DNA of 64,000 nt from Lacticaseibacillus rhamnosus (GTDB lineage Bacteria > Bacillota > Bacilli > Lactobacillales > Lactobacillaceae). This document shows, piece by piece, positions 38,361 to 47,548 of this stretch. Under the pieces are notes generated by a model. That model was not told the origin of the DNA, did no database searches, and saw nothing but the letters and a program-made list of their open reading frames with translations. The position numbers were made by a program, and so were the translations under genes. Position 1 is the stretch's first letter; each line of letters begins with the position of its first letter. The stretch lies in NCBI RefSeq assembly GCF_900636965.1, contig NZ_LR134331.1, forward strand, positions 434,001 to 498,000. The letters are read 5' to 3'.

Positions 38361-39681
38361 AGGTCGGACCTCCTTTTAGTTCAACCCATTGATCACCATT
38401 TGCCTTAATCATTTCGTCCAATGCTTGTTTGGCGACTGTTGCATTTGGCACTGTTTGGTTAAGGGTGAAAGCTTGAAAGGCTTTTTGATAAGAATGTTCA
38501 AAGAAGGCATCAACGAGTAATTTTTCTGCAGCAACTTGTGCTTCCATCAGACCCTTGTGAAAATCGGGAATCGGATCACGTAACGAGATCGGTTCGACAC
38601 CCTTAGCATTGACATAGCAAGGAACTTCAACAACTGCATCTTCGCGCACGTTTGGAATCGCGCCTCTATTTGGAACGATGAGCATGAAGCGATCATTGCG
38701 ACTATGCAGAATTGAAATTGCCATTCGGACAATGTACTGACCATGAACGCCGCTTTGGTAATTGATGGTTTCTAGATCACGTTTTTCCTTGATTTTTGAA
38801 ACGGTATCAGTAATCTGCTTTAGTCGGCCGTCCATAATCTCATTTGCACGCGTGTAATCGGGATTCGCTTCTTCTACGATTTTGTTGGGATAGAGGTAGT
38901 ATTCAAGATAGTTGTTAGGCAGATACTGAGGAAAGTCTTGTTGCATCTCAGCCATCAGCTGGTACGTTTTTGCCCACGATGGATCAAGATCGGAAGTTTT
39001 AAACCCTTGCGTGATAATCTTTTCAATGATTTCTGGCATGATATCTTTACCGCGTTGAACATCGTATATTTCGCGGTACCAACCAAAATGGTTTAAACCA
39101 TAATAGGTCGAAATGAAGTTTTGCCTATCATAGCCAAACGAGTTTTCAAGCAATTCTTCAATGCCAATGGTCATATCACAAGCATTAATGATCTTTGCTT
39201 TTGGAAAACGCCGGCGCACCGTTTCAGCGATAATTGATTCGGGGTTGGTGTAATTTAAGATCCATGCATCAGGTGCATACTCTTGGATGAATCCGACTAG
39301 TTCAACAAAACTTTTCATGGAACGCATCCCATAGGCAAAGCCGCCGAGTCCGCAGGTTTCTTGGCCGACTAACCCAAGCTTGAGTGGGATTTTTTCATCC
39401 ATTTCGCGCATTTTCATGCCACCAGCTCGAATCTGAGAGAAGACAAAGTTGCAGCCGTAAAAAGCAACTTGCGGATCTGAAGTCGCAATCAGTTCGACAT
39501 CCACGTTTTCTCGGTGTAACAGGTAATCCATGATAATTCGCATTTGTTCATTACGTTCTTCATCAATGTCATACAGGCGAATTTCCTTAATTGGGAATTC
39601 ATCCTTATAGCTCAAGGCAGTTAGCAGAATTCCCGGAGTGTACCCGCTTCCTGAACCAGCAATCGTAATGATATTCTTCAT
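38341..39681 (-). CDS. GH4 phospho-glycosidase with atypical CDMT motif
   Basis: 446 residues from the ATG complementary to 39679-39681, which follows TGGAGG; upstream in-frame codons lack a ribosome site. NAD fold at ITIAGSGSGYTPGI. The metal-site motif is INACDMTIG, and the His is in GLNHFGW. CDMP is typical of alpha-specific GH4 enzymes and CN(V/I)P of beta-specific ones such as CelF/ChbF; CDMT is nearer the alpha type. Its sequence also resembles the enzyme at 15982 along its length. I therefore do not name it celF, although the ChbG partner would suggest chitobiose. First gene of a three-gene leftward operon. Confidence 0.83.
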   Translation of the reverse strand: MKNIITIAGSGSGYTPGILLTALSYKDEFPIKEIRLYDIDEERNEQMRIIMDYLLHRENVDVELIATSDPQVAFYGCNFVFSQIRAGGMKMREMDEKIPLKLGLVGQETCGLGGFAYGMRSMKSFVELVGFIQEYAPDAWILNYTNPESIIAETVRRRFPKAKIINACDMTIGIEELLENSFGYDRQNFISTYYGLNHFGWYREIYDVQRGKDIMPEIIEKIITQGFKTSDLDPSWAKTYQLMAEMQQDFPQYLPNNYLEYYLYPNKIVEEANPDYTRANEIMDGRLKQITDTVSKIKEKRDLETINYQSGVHGQYIVRMAISILHSRNDRFMLIVPNRGAIPNVREDAVVEVPCYVNAKGVEPISLRDPIPDFHKGLMEAQVAAEKLLVDAFFEHSYQKAFQAFTLNQTVPNATVAKQALDEMIKANGDQWVELKGGPTYASVNY

Positions 39682-39730
39682 CCTAAACCTCCATTTAAGT
39701 TGATCAGTGACTTGACACTCTAAGTTAACC

Positions 39731-39762
39731 ATGTAACCGTTTACATTTGAACAGTGTATAAT
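39731..39762. promoter_or_regulatory. cre-type site and -10 in the divergent GH4/RpiR region
   Basis: ATGTAACCGTTTACA (39731-39745) fits the cre consensus fully and is the near twin of the site at 19315. TATAAT (39757-39762) is a good -10 for the rightward RpiR gene. The site could also bind the RpiR protein. Confidence 0.65.
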
Positions 39763-39840
39763 CATAATGACTGGTTGTTCACTAAATTGAAAAAAAGTGT
39801 CATTAAATGGAAAATTATGTCAACAGGGAGGTGCTTTCTG

Positions 39841-40596
39841 ATGTTACGTCTTTTTTCTTCGCGTATTCAGCAAGCAAAAGTTACACTGACTCATAATGAA
39901 ACTGAACTACTGAGGTCGCTTAGTGCTCAGGCTGGCGTGATTCCTAGAGCGACTATTACGGAATTGGCACAGTCCGTTTTTAGTTCGCCATCAACCATAC
40001 ATCGACTAATTCGGAAACTCGGCTTCAAAGGTTACACAGACTTTAAAGTGCGTGTTGAAGACTCGCTTGAAAGTGAATTGCCCTTGGTTCTTGCGCAACC
40101 TAATTTGCTAAAGATCACTATAAGCTCAATCGAGCATACGTTCAGACTTAATCAAGGCGTGATTAGAGATGCCGCAAGGCTGTTTTTGGCAGCTGAGCGC
40201 CATTATGTCTATGGAACCGGCTGGCGACAAAAACAGGCCGTGGATAACTTCTCCACGGACCTGCTTGTTTATGGTGAAAGCAGCATTACATTACGCAATA
40301 AATACGATTTAGGTAATGCGGTCAAGCAAATGAATGAGCATAGTGTATTGCTGTTCACATCGCTCTCCGGTAATACGGATGAGTATGCCGCCACGCTTCA
40401 GCAAGCAAAGCTTCAAAAGGTATCAATCATTTCGGTCACCAGAGATGTTTCTAACCCCTTGAGTGAGATCAGCGATGTAGCCATTTACTTTGCGGATGAC
40501 ACCAATCTTCAAGATAATCGGCATTGGCCGGCAATAACGATGTCTTTTTCTTTAGAAATGTTAATAAATGAGATTTTAAATTTTCAACATGAATGA
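39841..40596 (+). CDS. RpiR-family regulator of the second GH4 operon
   Basis: 251 residues from the ATG at 39841, which follows GGGAGGTG; earlier in-frame codons back to 39754 have no ribosome site. HTH: ITELAQSVFSSPSTIHRLIRKLGF. SIS domain: HYVYGTGWRQKQAVDNF and VLLFTSLSGNTDEY. Divergent from the GH4-deacetylase-EIICB operon and similar in form to the RpiR at 19371, so the two modules may share ancestry. Confidence 0.85.
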   Translation: MLRLFSSRIQQAKVTLTHNETELLRSLSAQAGVIPRATITELAQSVFSSPSTIHRLIRKLGFKGYTDFKVRVEDSLESELPLVLAQPNLLKITISSIEHTFRLNQGVIRDAARLFLAAERHYVYGTGWRQKQAVDNFSTDLLVYGESSITLRNKYDLGNAVKQMNEHSVLLFTSLSGNTDEYAATLQQAKLQKVSIISVTRDVSNPLSEISDVAIYFADDTNLQDNRHWPAITMSFSLEMLINEILNFQHE

Positions 40597-40644
40597 ATAC
40601 TATAACCTGAACTTTATTGGATGTGCGAAAGTGGAATAAGTTTT

Positions 40645-40701
40645 GAGGGCGGCTCTGGGACTCCTTATCTTAATAAGGGTTTCCAAAACCGTCATTTTTA
40701 T
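40645..40701 (+). terminator. Probable terminator after the RpiR gene
   Basis: GGCGG pairs with CCGTC-like sequence around an inner CCTTAT/ATAAGG stem, then TTTTTATT. The remainder of the 460-bp gap to 41060 has no gene, but it holds a cre site and repeated GAAAGCGG motifs. Confidence 0.6.
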
Positions 40702-41003
40702 TAGGTGTGAGTTAGAGTAATGAAGTTTAATTTGCAACGATGGAAACAGAGTTTATTAAATTAGATACCAATAATTGAAAGCGGCACATTTGATGAATAG
40801 CAGAGTACTAGGAACTGGATTTTTACTTGCTCTACATGTGCTTTATATAATCCGGCAAGAAGACCTTATTTAATTGGAGTGAGCGGCAAATATCAATATC
40901 TATAGGTTTGCGGAAGAGCTGAGCGAAAAGCGATGACAAATGCTGAGAATATAATGGCATCAATTTTACATGTCACACCTCAGTGACAAAATCATAATTA
41001 AGT

Positions 41004-41018
41004 TTGAAAGCGGAATCA
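41004..41018. promoter_or_regulatory. cre site before the second fructose PTS
   Basis: TTGAAAGCGGAATCA fits the cre consensus fully and lies 43 bp before the EIIA gene. A similar TTGAAAGCGG is at 40775-40784. Confidence 0.7.
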
Positions 41019-41060
41019 TTTAATATAAAGACTGTAAAGAAGAAAGCGAGGACAGAGACC

Positions 41061-41504
41061 ATGCCGATGTTCACAAAAGATAATATGATCATGGAACTTC
41101 ATGGAGATAATCAGAAAGAAATATTGGAAGCACTAGCAGCAAAGGCTTATCAACTTGGCGCTGTTAAAGATGCAGAGACATTGGTTGCGGATTACCTGGC
41201 GCGGGAAGAAGAGTCGACAACGGGATTTGGGAACGGTGTTGCAATTCCGCATTCAAAGTCGGACAACAACCTGAAAGCAACCATTATTTTTGGTAGAAGT
41301 AAACAAGCGATTGAGTGGCAATCTTTAGACGGGCAACCTGCAAATACCTTTATTAGTTTAATTGTGCCAGCGTCTGAAGCGGGTGTTCATTTGCAGCTGC
41401 TAGCAAAACTCAGTCGTCAGTTAGTTCATCCTGATTTTGTTGATGTGTTGAAGAAAGGCAGTCAAGATGAGGTCTTTGACGTAATCCAGAAGGCAATTAA
41501 TTAG
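41061..41504 (+). CDS. PTS fructose-family EIIA
   Basis: 147-residue EIIA-2 from the ATG at 41061 behind GCGAGGACAG. Active site His64 in VAIPHSKSD. Upstream in-frame codons to 41004 overlap the cre site and are unlikely to be coding. It works with the EIIBC that follows. Confidence 0.87.
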   Translation: MPMFTKDNMIMELHGDNQKEILEALAAKAYQLGAVKDAETLVADYLAREEESTTGFGNGVAIPHSKSDNNLKATIIFGRSKQAIEWQSLDGQPANTFISLIVPASEAGVHLQLLAKLSRQLVHPDFVDVLKKGSQDEVFDVIQKAIN

Positions 41505-41573
41505 AAGAGGGTCACGTACTCATCACGAGTTATGATTGAATGTTTTCGTTAGTTTTGAATCGAGGAGGAAAAG

Positions 41574-43121
41574 ATGATGGCAAAGCTGAAGATAGTAGGT
41601 GTAACGAATTGTCCCGCTGGAATTGCTCACACTTACATGGTCGCCGAAGCAATTGAGCAAAAGGCAAAAGCGCTTGGCTATGAAGTACATGTTGAAACTC
41701 AAGGCGCTAATGGAATTGAAAATAAGCTTACACCAGCAGAAATTGCGGCTGCTGATTACGTTATCCTGGCCTTGGGGAAAGGTATGAGTGATGAAGACAA
41801 AGCTCGTTTTAATGGGAAGCAGGTTATCGAACTTCCTGTTTCTGAAGCATTGAAAAAGATCAATGTCATTTTTGATAATCTACACGATGAAGCGCATTTG
41901 TACACGGCATCTAAGGTTCAATTGGGCGATCGTAAACAAACAACTGGTATCATGAGCCACTTAATGGCCGGTGTTTCGGCAGCATTGCCGTTTGTTATTG
42001 GCGGTGGACTATTGATGGCACTTGGGAGCTTAATGGTCCAATTTGGTGCTCCTAATGTCGCACCTAAAGCCGGCCAAATGGCTTCCTTGGCTTGGGTTCT
42101 TAATACTGTTGGTGGTTTAGGCTTTACAATGATGATCCCAATTATGGGTGCTTATATTGCTTATTCAATTGGTGATAAACCTGCTTTGGCTCCTGCATTT
42201 CTGGTGACTTACCTTGCAAACACTCCAGATATCTTGGGAACTCAAGGCGGTGCCGGTTTCTTGGGTGCAATTGTTATTGGGCTGAGTGTTGGTTATTTTG
42301 TCAAAGCTTTCAGAAAAGTCAAATTAGGGAAGACATTCCAATCGACTTTGGGTTTTCTAATTATTCCGTTCGTGACGCTATTGCTCTTTGGCCTCGTGAC
42401 CTATTATCTCTTGGGACCTGGTATGGCGTGGTTGATGGCTGCTTTGCTGAGCTTCCTGCGCAGTATTCCACCGGAAATGAAGATTGCTGGTGGGTTCTTA
42501 GTCGGCGCAATGTTGGCATTTGATATGGGTGGCCCGATTAACAAGACGGCTTGGTTCTTCGGGTTCTCCTTGTTGAGTTCTCATGTTTATACCTGGTATG
42601 GAATTGCGGGTGTTGTCACGGTGTTGCCTCCGATGGCTGCGGCGATTGCAACATGGTTACGGCCGGGTCTGTTCACCAAGCAAGAGCGTGAATCTAGCTG
42701 GCCTTCTATGCTTGTCGGAATGACCGTTGCAACGGAGCCTGCAATTCCATACGCTTTAGCAGCGCCAGTACCTATGATTACAGCAAATACACTTGCTGGC
42801 GGGATTGCCGGAGCTGTCTCAATGGGACTGGGCGTTGAAAGATTAGCACCGGGTCTGGGTGTTTTCGATCCGCTAATTGGATTATCACGACCTGCATGGG
42901 CTTATTACATTGCACTAGCGGTAGGCTTGATCTTGAACGTTCTGTTTGTGATTGTCTTCAAATCGGCATGGTTGAAACGGCAGGAACGTAAAAATGGGCT
43001 TGTGAGTTTGGATGATCAGCCACAAAGTACCGTTATTGCAGGCGACACAAATGTTTCAAAGCCAGCAGCAAAAGGTGTTCAGGCAACAAAGACATTGTCA
43101 CCCGATGCTGCCAAGAAATAG
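41574..43121 (+). CDS. PTS fructose-family EIIBC
   Basis: 515 residues. EIIB (1-100) has Cys13 in GVTNCPAGIAHTY. EIIC follows with SIGDKPALAPAFLVTYL and AFDMGGPINKTAWF. The C-terminal tail of about 50 residues is hydrophilic. A CGAGGAGG site precedes the ATG. EIIA is the gene before. The PRD regulator at 44354 is the likely controller. Confidence 0.88.
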   Translation: MMAKLKIVGVTNCPAGIAHTYMVAEAIEQKAKALGYEVHVETQGANGIENKLTPAEIAAADYVILALGKGMSDEDKARFNGKQVIELPVSEALKKINVIFDNLHDEAHLYTASKVQLGDRKQTTGIMSHLMAGVSAALPFVIGGGLLMALGSLMVQFGAPNVAPKAGQMASLAWVLNTVGGLGFTMMIPIMGAYIAYSIGDKPALAPAFLVTYLANTPDILGTQGGAGFLGAIVIGLSVGYFVKAFRKVKLGKTFQSTLGFLIIPFVTLLLFGLVTYYLLGPGMAWLMAALLSFLRSIPPEMKIAGGFLVGAMLAFDMGGPINKTAWFFGFSLLSSHVYTWYGIAGVVTVLPPMAAAIATWLRPGLFTKQERESSWPSMLVGMTVATEPAIPYALAAPVPMITANTLAGGIAGAVSMGLGVERLAPGLGVFDPLIGLSRPAWAYYIALAVGLILNVLFVIVFKSAWLKRQERKNGLVSLDDQPQSTVIAGDTNVSKPAAKGVQATKTLSPDAAKK

Positions 43122-43137
43122 TTAGCAAACTAGGGAT

Positions 43138-43169
43138 GGTGCAGGGGCTTAGGCTTCTGTGCCTTTTTA
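43138..43169 (+). terminator. Short terminator-like hairpin
   Basis: GGTGCAG and CTGTGCC pair over 7 bp with two wobbles and are followed by TTTTT. It may reduce readthrough into the MalY-like gene. Confidence 0.55.
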
Positions 43170-43185
43170 GAAAGAAGCGATTAAA

Positions 43186-44352
43186 TTGACAACTTATGAC
43201 TTTGATCATGTTATCGATCGCCGGGGTACGTTTAGCACTCAATGGGATTATATTGCTGATAGGTTTGGCCGTAACGATATCCTGCCCTTTTCGATCTCGG
43301 ATACAGATTTTCCAGTACCAGTTGAAGTGCAAGATGCGCTAAAAGAACGGTTAACACATCCAATTTATGGCTATACGCGGTGGAATCATGCTACTTACAA
43401 AGACAGTATTGTTCGCTGGTTCGAGCGTGATGGTCATACAAAGATAAACCCGGATTGGATTGTTTATAGCCCTAGCGTTGTTTTTACGATTGCTACGCTC
43501 ATTCGAATGAAGAGCGATCCCGGGGACGGAGTGGCTGTGTTTACACCTATGTATGATGCCTTCTATGGTACGATTGAACAGAACGATCGAGTGTTGATCC
43601 CGATTCGATTAGCAGCTGCAGATGAAGGCTATGTGATTGATTGGGATAGTTTGGCAACGGTACTTGCTGAAAAGCAAACAAAAATATTTTTATTAACAAA
43701 TCCGCATAATCCGACAGGATATGTTTTTACAAAATCGGAATTAGCGCGAATTTATAACTTGTGTCAGGCTGCCCATGTGTTTTTGATCTCTGATGATATT
43801 CATCGTGATATTGTTTATCCAGGTCATTCGTACGAACCAATGACAAATGTCGGCACAAGTGATGTTGCACTCTGCTGCTCAGGGTCAAAAACGTTTAACA
43901 CACCAGGCCTGATTGGCTCATATGCTTTCTTACCCGATCATGATGTAAGGACACAATTTTTGACGGAATTAAAGCAGAAAAATGCTTTGTCTTCTGTAAG
44001 CATCTTTGGCATGTTGGCGCAAATTGCGGCTTATAACGGTTCAGAGGATTACGTGGAACAACTGACTGCCTATACAAAAAATAATATGGAGTTGGTTGCT
44101 AGTTATTTAGAGGAAAATTTGCCGGAATTGCAGTTTTCGTTACCGGATGCCACGTACTTAGCCTGGATAAATGTGTCTAAACTGGGATTAACATCAGAGG
44201 AACTTCAACATCGGTTAGTAAACGGCGGCCATGTTGGCATTATGGCGGGCAAAACTTATGGTGATACCAGATATCTAAGGATGAATATTGCCTGTCCAAA
44301 GAAGAAGTTAGTGATGGGGCTAGAACGTTTAAAGAAGGGAATTAGGGGATAA
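43186..44352 (+). CDS. MalY/PatB-type PLP-dependent C-S lyase (aminotransferase class I/II)
   Basis: 388 residues. PLP enzyme of the cystathionine beta-lyase MalY group; the PLP lysine is in CCSGSKTFNTPGL, and other motifs are ISDTDFPVP, LTNPHNPTGYV and SDDIHRDIVY. The TTG start at 43186 is the only reasonable start, with a weak AGAAAG site. It lies between a fructose PTS and its PRD regulator. E. coli MalY also acts as a regulator of maltose genes, so a dual role is possible but unproven. Confidence 0.85.
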   Translation: MTTYDFDHVIDRRGTFSTQWDYIADRFGRNDILPFSISDTDFPVPVEVQDALKERLTHPIYGYTRWNHATYKDSIVRWFERDGHTKINPDWIVYSPSVVFTIATLIRMKSDPGDGVAVFTPMYDAFYGTIEQNDRVLIPIRLAAADEGYVIDWDSLATVLAEKQTKIFLLTNPHNPTGYVFTKSELARIYNLCQAAHVFLISDDIHRDIVYPGHSYEPMTNVGTSDVALCCSGSKTFNTPGLIGSYAFLPDHDVRTQFLTELKQKNALSSVSIFGMLAQIAAYNGSEDYVEQLTAYTKNNMELVASYLEENLPELQFSLPDATYLAWINVSKLGLTSEELQHRLVNGGHVGIMAGKTYGDTRYLRMNIACPKKKLVMGLERLKKGIRG

Positions 44353-44353
44353 T

Positions 44354-46063
44354 ATGCTCTTACTCAGAGAAATCAAAGTCTTACGCCGCCTGTCCCAACA
44401 AGATTTCTCTGGGGGCGAGCTGGCTAAACAACTAAAGGCATCTCGTCGAACCATTGTCCGTGATATTGCCGCAATTAATACTGAGTTGCAGTCTTCAGGC
44501 ATTGGGATGATTACAACCCAAAACAAGTACCATCTCACCATCCTTAATCCTGGTCGATTAATGGCTTTGTTAGATACAAGTCGCGATGAAGCTAATGAAA
44601 TTCTCTTACGGTTGTGTATCTCCGAAACGATTCCAATGGCCGACTTGATTGCTGAGACTTATTTATCACGGACCCAAATCATGGATTACATCTCCGAGCT
44701 AAATGCGGATTACGCGGATATTTTTCGCATAAGTAGTCGCCCAGGAATGGGAATGACCATCAAGATGAAACGGTTAACGCGAATTGACATTGCTGCTGAC
44801 TGTATCTTTGAATATCCACAATTGTTGGATAAAGTTGCACCGGGTACTGACCGCTTGCCGCAACTGACAGATTATTTAAGCGAGAATATTTGTCCTTACC
44901 AGACATGGGTAATCGACAGTCAGTGGCGTGCACAAGTGCTTGCAGCCTTTATTTGCTCACCGTCTTCGGGGACATTGACGGCAGCAAGACAGTCTAATCA
45001 AATCGATAATTTTGTAAAGACACGTGAAGCACTGTTAATGGGTTTAGGAAAGAGTCGGGACAAGATTGTTCAAATGTTTAGTGAGATTGCAGATGACTTC
45101 CAGTTAGAAGCGATTGGTCAATCAACTTTTGAGTCACTATTCACACATTTTGTTCGCGAGTGTGCTTTTCCTAGGCCACTGAGTGTTTTAAGTGACTATG
45201 ATATTGCCAAGTTGTCTGCCCAGAACCCAGTAGCTTTTGATTATGCTCATGTTGTTGCACTCGATTTGTTTAAGATCAGTCATCAAGTTTGGCTGGATTC
45301 AGACTTTTTAGCCTTGTATATTGTCCAAGCAGTTAATCAAAGAGAGGCAAAACCCGTCAGGATCCTTTTTTTGGCACCGCGAATGTCCTTGGCTCAAATT
45401 AATGCGACAATTATCCAGCAAAAGCTGCATAATATTTCTTTGCATATGGTACGCAGCCTTAAGGAAGCCGAAACAATTTTCGACCAGCGCCACTTTGACT
45501 TAGCTATTGCAAATGTGCGCCATGATGTTGTTGAGCATGCCTCAATTAGTTTTGTGTTAACTTTTTCGGCAGTTGTTACTGATCAAGATATAGCTGCGCT
45601 TGAGCAGTTGGTCAATGGCCAATATTATCGAGAGAACATTGCAGCCATGCTTGCCCCCAATCATTTTGTTGGCCAAATTACAGGGGATAAGTTTCTAACA
45701 GTTTTACAGAAAGGACTTCAGAACTTTGTCAGAAATGATCTCTTAGATCGAGCGGATGCTGTAAAGATTATTGAACGTGAACAAGCTGGCAATCAGCTGG
45801 TCTTAAATCATATCTCGATCCCACATATTGTTACGAATAGCGTGACTGATTATCGCTTGTTTGCCATTAAACCAAAAGAGGTCATTACAATTGATGACCA
45901 ACCAATATACTTGTTGGTTATTGTGTTGGTCGGAACATCTCAGGCTGAAAAGAATACAATCTTCAGCTATTTATATCAAACATTGCGAAGATACGTACCG
46001 GCTGATATTGAAGATGTTCAGGATTATCAGCAGGTGATTAAATTGCTGAAAGGTAGCGTGTAA
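44354..46063 (+). CDS. PRD-type transcriptional regulator with degenerate EIIB and EIIA-like domains
   Basis: 569 residues. N-terminal HTH (GGELAKQLKASRRTIVRDIAAI), a second HTH near 95-120, a region with weak PRD similarity, an EIIB-like fold at VRILFLAPRMSLAQIN that has no Cys, and a C-terminal EIIA-like domain with His491 in ISIPHIV. The missing Cys means the EIIB-like part cannot be phosphorylated in the usual way. It starts 2 bp after the MalY-like gene and probably controls the PTS at 41061. Confidence 0.8.
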   Translation: MLLLREIKVLRRLSQQDFSGGELAKQLKASRRTIVRDIAAINTELQSSGIGMITTQNKYHLTILNPGRLMALLDTSRDEANEILLRLCISETIPMADLIAETYLSRTQIMDYISELNADYADIFRISSRPGMGMTIKMKRLTRIDIAADCIFEYPQLLDKVAPGTDRLPQLTDYLSENICPYQTWVIDSQWRAQVLAAFICSPSSGTLTAARQSNQIDNFVKTREALLMGLGKSRDKIVQMFSEIADDFQLEAIGQSTFESLFTHFVRECAFPRPLSVLSDYDIAKLSAQNPVAFDYAHVVALDLFKISHQVWLDSDFLALYIVQAVNQREAKPVRILFLAPRMSLAQINATIIQQKLHNISLHMVRSLKEAETIFDQRHFDLAIANVRHDVVEHASISFVLTFSAVVTDQDIAALEQLVNGQYYRENIAAMLAPNHFVGQITGDKFLTVLQKGLQNFVRNDLLDRADAVKIIEREQAGNQLVLNHISIPHIVTNSVTDYRLFAIKPKEVITIDDQPIYLLVIVLVGTSQAEKNTIFSYLYQTLRRYVPADIEDVQDYQQVIKLLKGSV

Positions 46064-46112
46064 ACTTTATAAAATAGGCTTTTACTCCGGGAGTTAGAAA
46101 CAAACATCGGGG

Positions 46113-46162
46113 CATAAAAAGTGCATGTTGGTCTAGTTTTCCACCAACATGCACTTTTTATG
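46113..46162. terminator. Strong bidirectional terminator
   Basis: AAAAAGTGCATGTTGGT and its complement ACCAACATGCACTTTTT form a perfect 17-bp inverted repeat around a 10-nt loop, between convergent genes. Confidence 0.93.
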
Positions 46163-46196
46163 TGTTGTCTTAACTGTGTCATTGCAAATTTATTTT

Positions 46197-46808
46197 TTAT
46201 TCGAGACTTCCTTGTTTAAGCAACTTTTGACCTAATGCGCCGCCTGGGTGATATAAGGCAAAGTCTGAAGCAGTGAATCCTTTTAACCTTGAGATTGTGC
46301 AGGCAAGCGCATCACCGACCATTAGCGCAGCAGTTGAACTGCTTGTAGGTGCGAGTCCCAAGTCATCAGCCTCATGGGTAACTGGGATGGTTAAGACGCT
46401 TTCACAAGCTTGGGCTAAGTGGGAGTCATCCTGTCCTGTAAAGGCAACGGTCGCGGCTCCGATACGTTTGAGTGAGGGAAGCGGCGCAAGTGTTTCTTTG
46501 GTTTCGCCGCTATTCGAAATAAGGATCACTAAATCTTCCGAGGTAATCATACCCATGTCACCGTGCATTGCCTCTGTGGCATGAACAAAAATAGCGGGCG
46601 TTCCCAAACTTGCAAATGTGGCAGCAAGTTTAACGCCAATATGACCAGTCTTACCGACACCCATGAAAACTAATCGACCAGTTAAATGCATAATTTTATC
46701 GATCACTGAACAATACTGCACGTCATTAATTTGAGATTCGATCAGTTGCATTGCGGCAATTTCTCGCTGCATATAAGTATGCACCAAGTCTAGCTTGTTT
46801 TCTTTCAT
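46197..46808 (-). CDS. SIS-domain sugar-phosphate isomerase (KpsF/GutQ-like, without CBS domains)
   Basis: 203 residues. SIS-fold isomerase related to arabinose-5-phosphate isomerases: VFMGVGKTGHIGVKLAATF, HATEAMHGDMGMI, ILISNSGETKE, and a C-terminal FALYHPGGALGQKLL typical of KdsD/GutQ. Proteobacterial homologues carry two CBS domains that are absent here. Divergent from the ascorbate-type PTS operon at 47085 and probably part of the same pathway as an aldose-ketose phosphate isomerase. Confidence 0.8.
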   Translation of the reverse strand: MKENKLDLVHTYMQREIAAMQLIESQINDVQYCSVIDKIMHLTGRLVFMGVGKTGHIGVKLAATFASLGTPAIFVHATEAMHGDMGMITSEDLVILISNSGETKETLAPLPSLKRIGAATVAFTGQDDSHLAQACESVLTIPVTHEADDLGLAPTSSSTAALMVGDALACTISRLKGFTASDFALYHPGGALGQKLLKQGSLE

Positions 46809-46946
46809 TCTGATGACCTCCTTGCGTCACCATCATTGTTGACTGGGTTATGCTCAATAGCAATTGTTGTTGTTAGTTCTTTTTGTTGACCAACTCACAT
46901 AAATGAAAGGTCTTTATACGCTTTGATATTCAGAAAAGCGATGTGG

Positions 46947-46961
46947 TGGCAGCGCTTTCTA
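46947..46961. promoter_or_regulatory. cre site in the divergent SIS/PTS region
   Basis: The reverse complement TAGAAAGCGCTGCCA fits the cre consensus with one mismatch. It lies about 140 bp before the SIS gene. Confidence 0.55.
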
Positions 46962-47036
46962 AAAGTGATCAGAGACATTGTTGATATTGTGAGAAGACAA
47001 ACAAAAGGTGCAATCGAATCCAGTTGAAGCATGGGC

Positions 47037-47051
47037 AGTTAGCGCTTACAT
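47037..47051. promoter_or_regulatory. cre site before the second ascorbate-type PTS
   Basis: The reverse complement ATGTAAGCGCTAACT fits the cre consensus fully, 33 bp before the EIIA gene. Confidence 0.75.
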
Positions 47052-47084
47052 TTGATATGTAGAAACGAAGAAGGTGAATTCAGA

Positions 47085-47546
47085 ATGATTGAAGATATTA
47101 TCACAATTCCGCTCATTCAGCTGAGAGTAAAAACGACTGACTGGCGTGATGCCATTAAAAAGTCCGGACGTGTTTTGGTTGAAAATGGTGATGTGACACA
47201 AAATTATGTTGAGGAAATTATCCGTTCGGCAGAGAAGTTTGGCCCGTATTTCGTCATTGCGCCGCATGTTGCATTAGCACATGCACCTCGTCAAGCGGGC
47301 GCAAGGAAATTAGCTATGGGCATAACCACACTGGATCCGCACATCGTTTTCCACAATCAGGCAAATGATCCTGTTCGATATGTGTTTACATTAAGCGCAA
47401 CAGATGCTGACACACATCTTAAGGCGATGCAAGAATTTGTCCAATTACTTTCAATGGGCGACTTTTATACTACCCTTGATCGAGCAGGATCTGGTCAGGA
47501 AATTATGGCGTATATTAAATCAGCTTTGGCAATGAATAAGGAGTGA
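47085..47546 (+). CDS. PTS ascorbate-family EIIA (second system)
   Basis: 153 residues from the ATG at 47085 (GAAGG upstream). EIIA-2 with His66 in VALAHAPRQ and the UlaC-like stretch VEEIIRSAEKFGPYFVIAPH. First gene of EIIA-EIIB-EIIC-lyase-aldolase. It resembles the EIIA at 11469 and the EIIA domain at the end of the regulator at 50776. Confidence 0.86.
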   Translation: MIEDIITIPLIQLRVKTTDWRDAIKKSGRVLVENGDVTQNYVEEIIRSAEKFGPYFVIAPHVALAHAPRQAGARKLAMGITTLDPHIVFHNQANDPVRYVFTLSATDADTHLKAMQEFVQLLSMGDFYTTLDRAGSGQEIMAYIKSALAMNKE

Positions 47547-47548
47547 TC

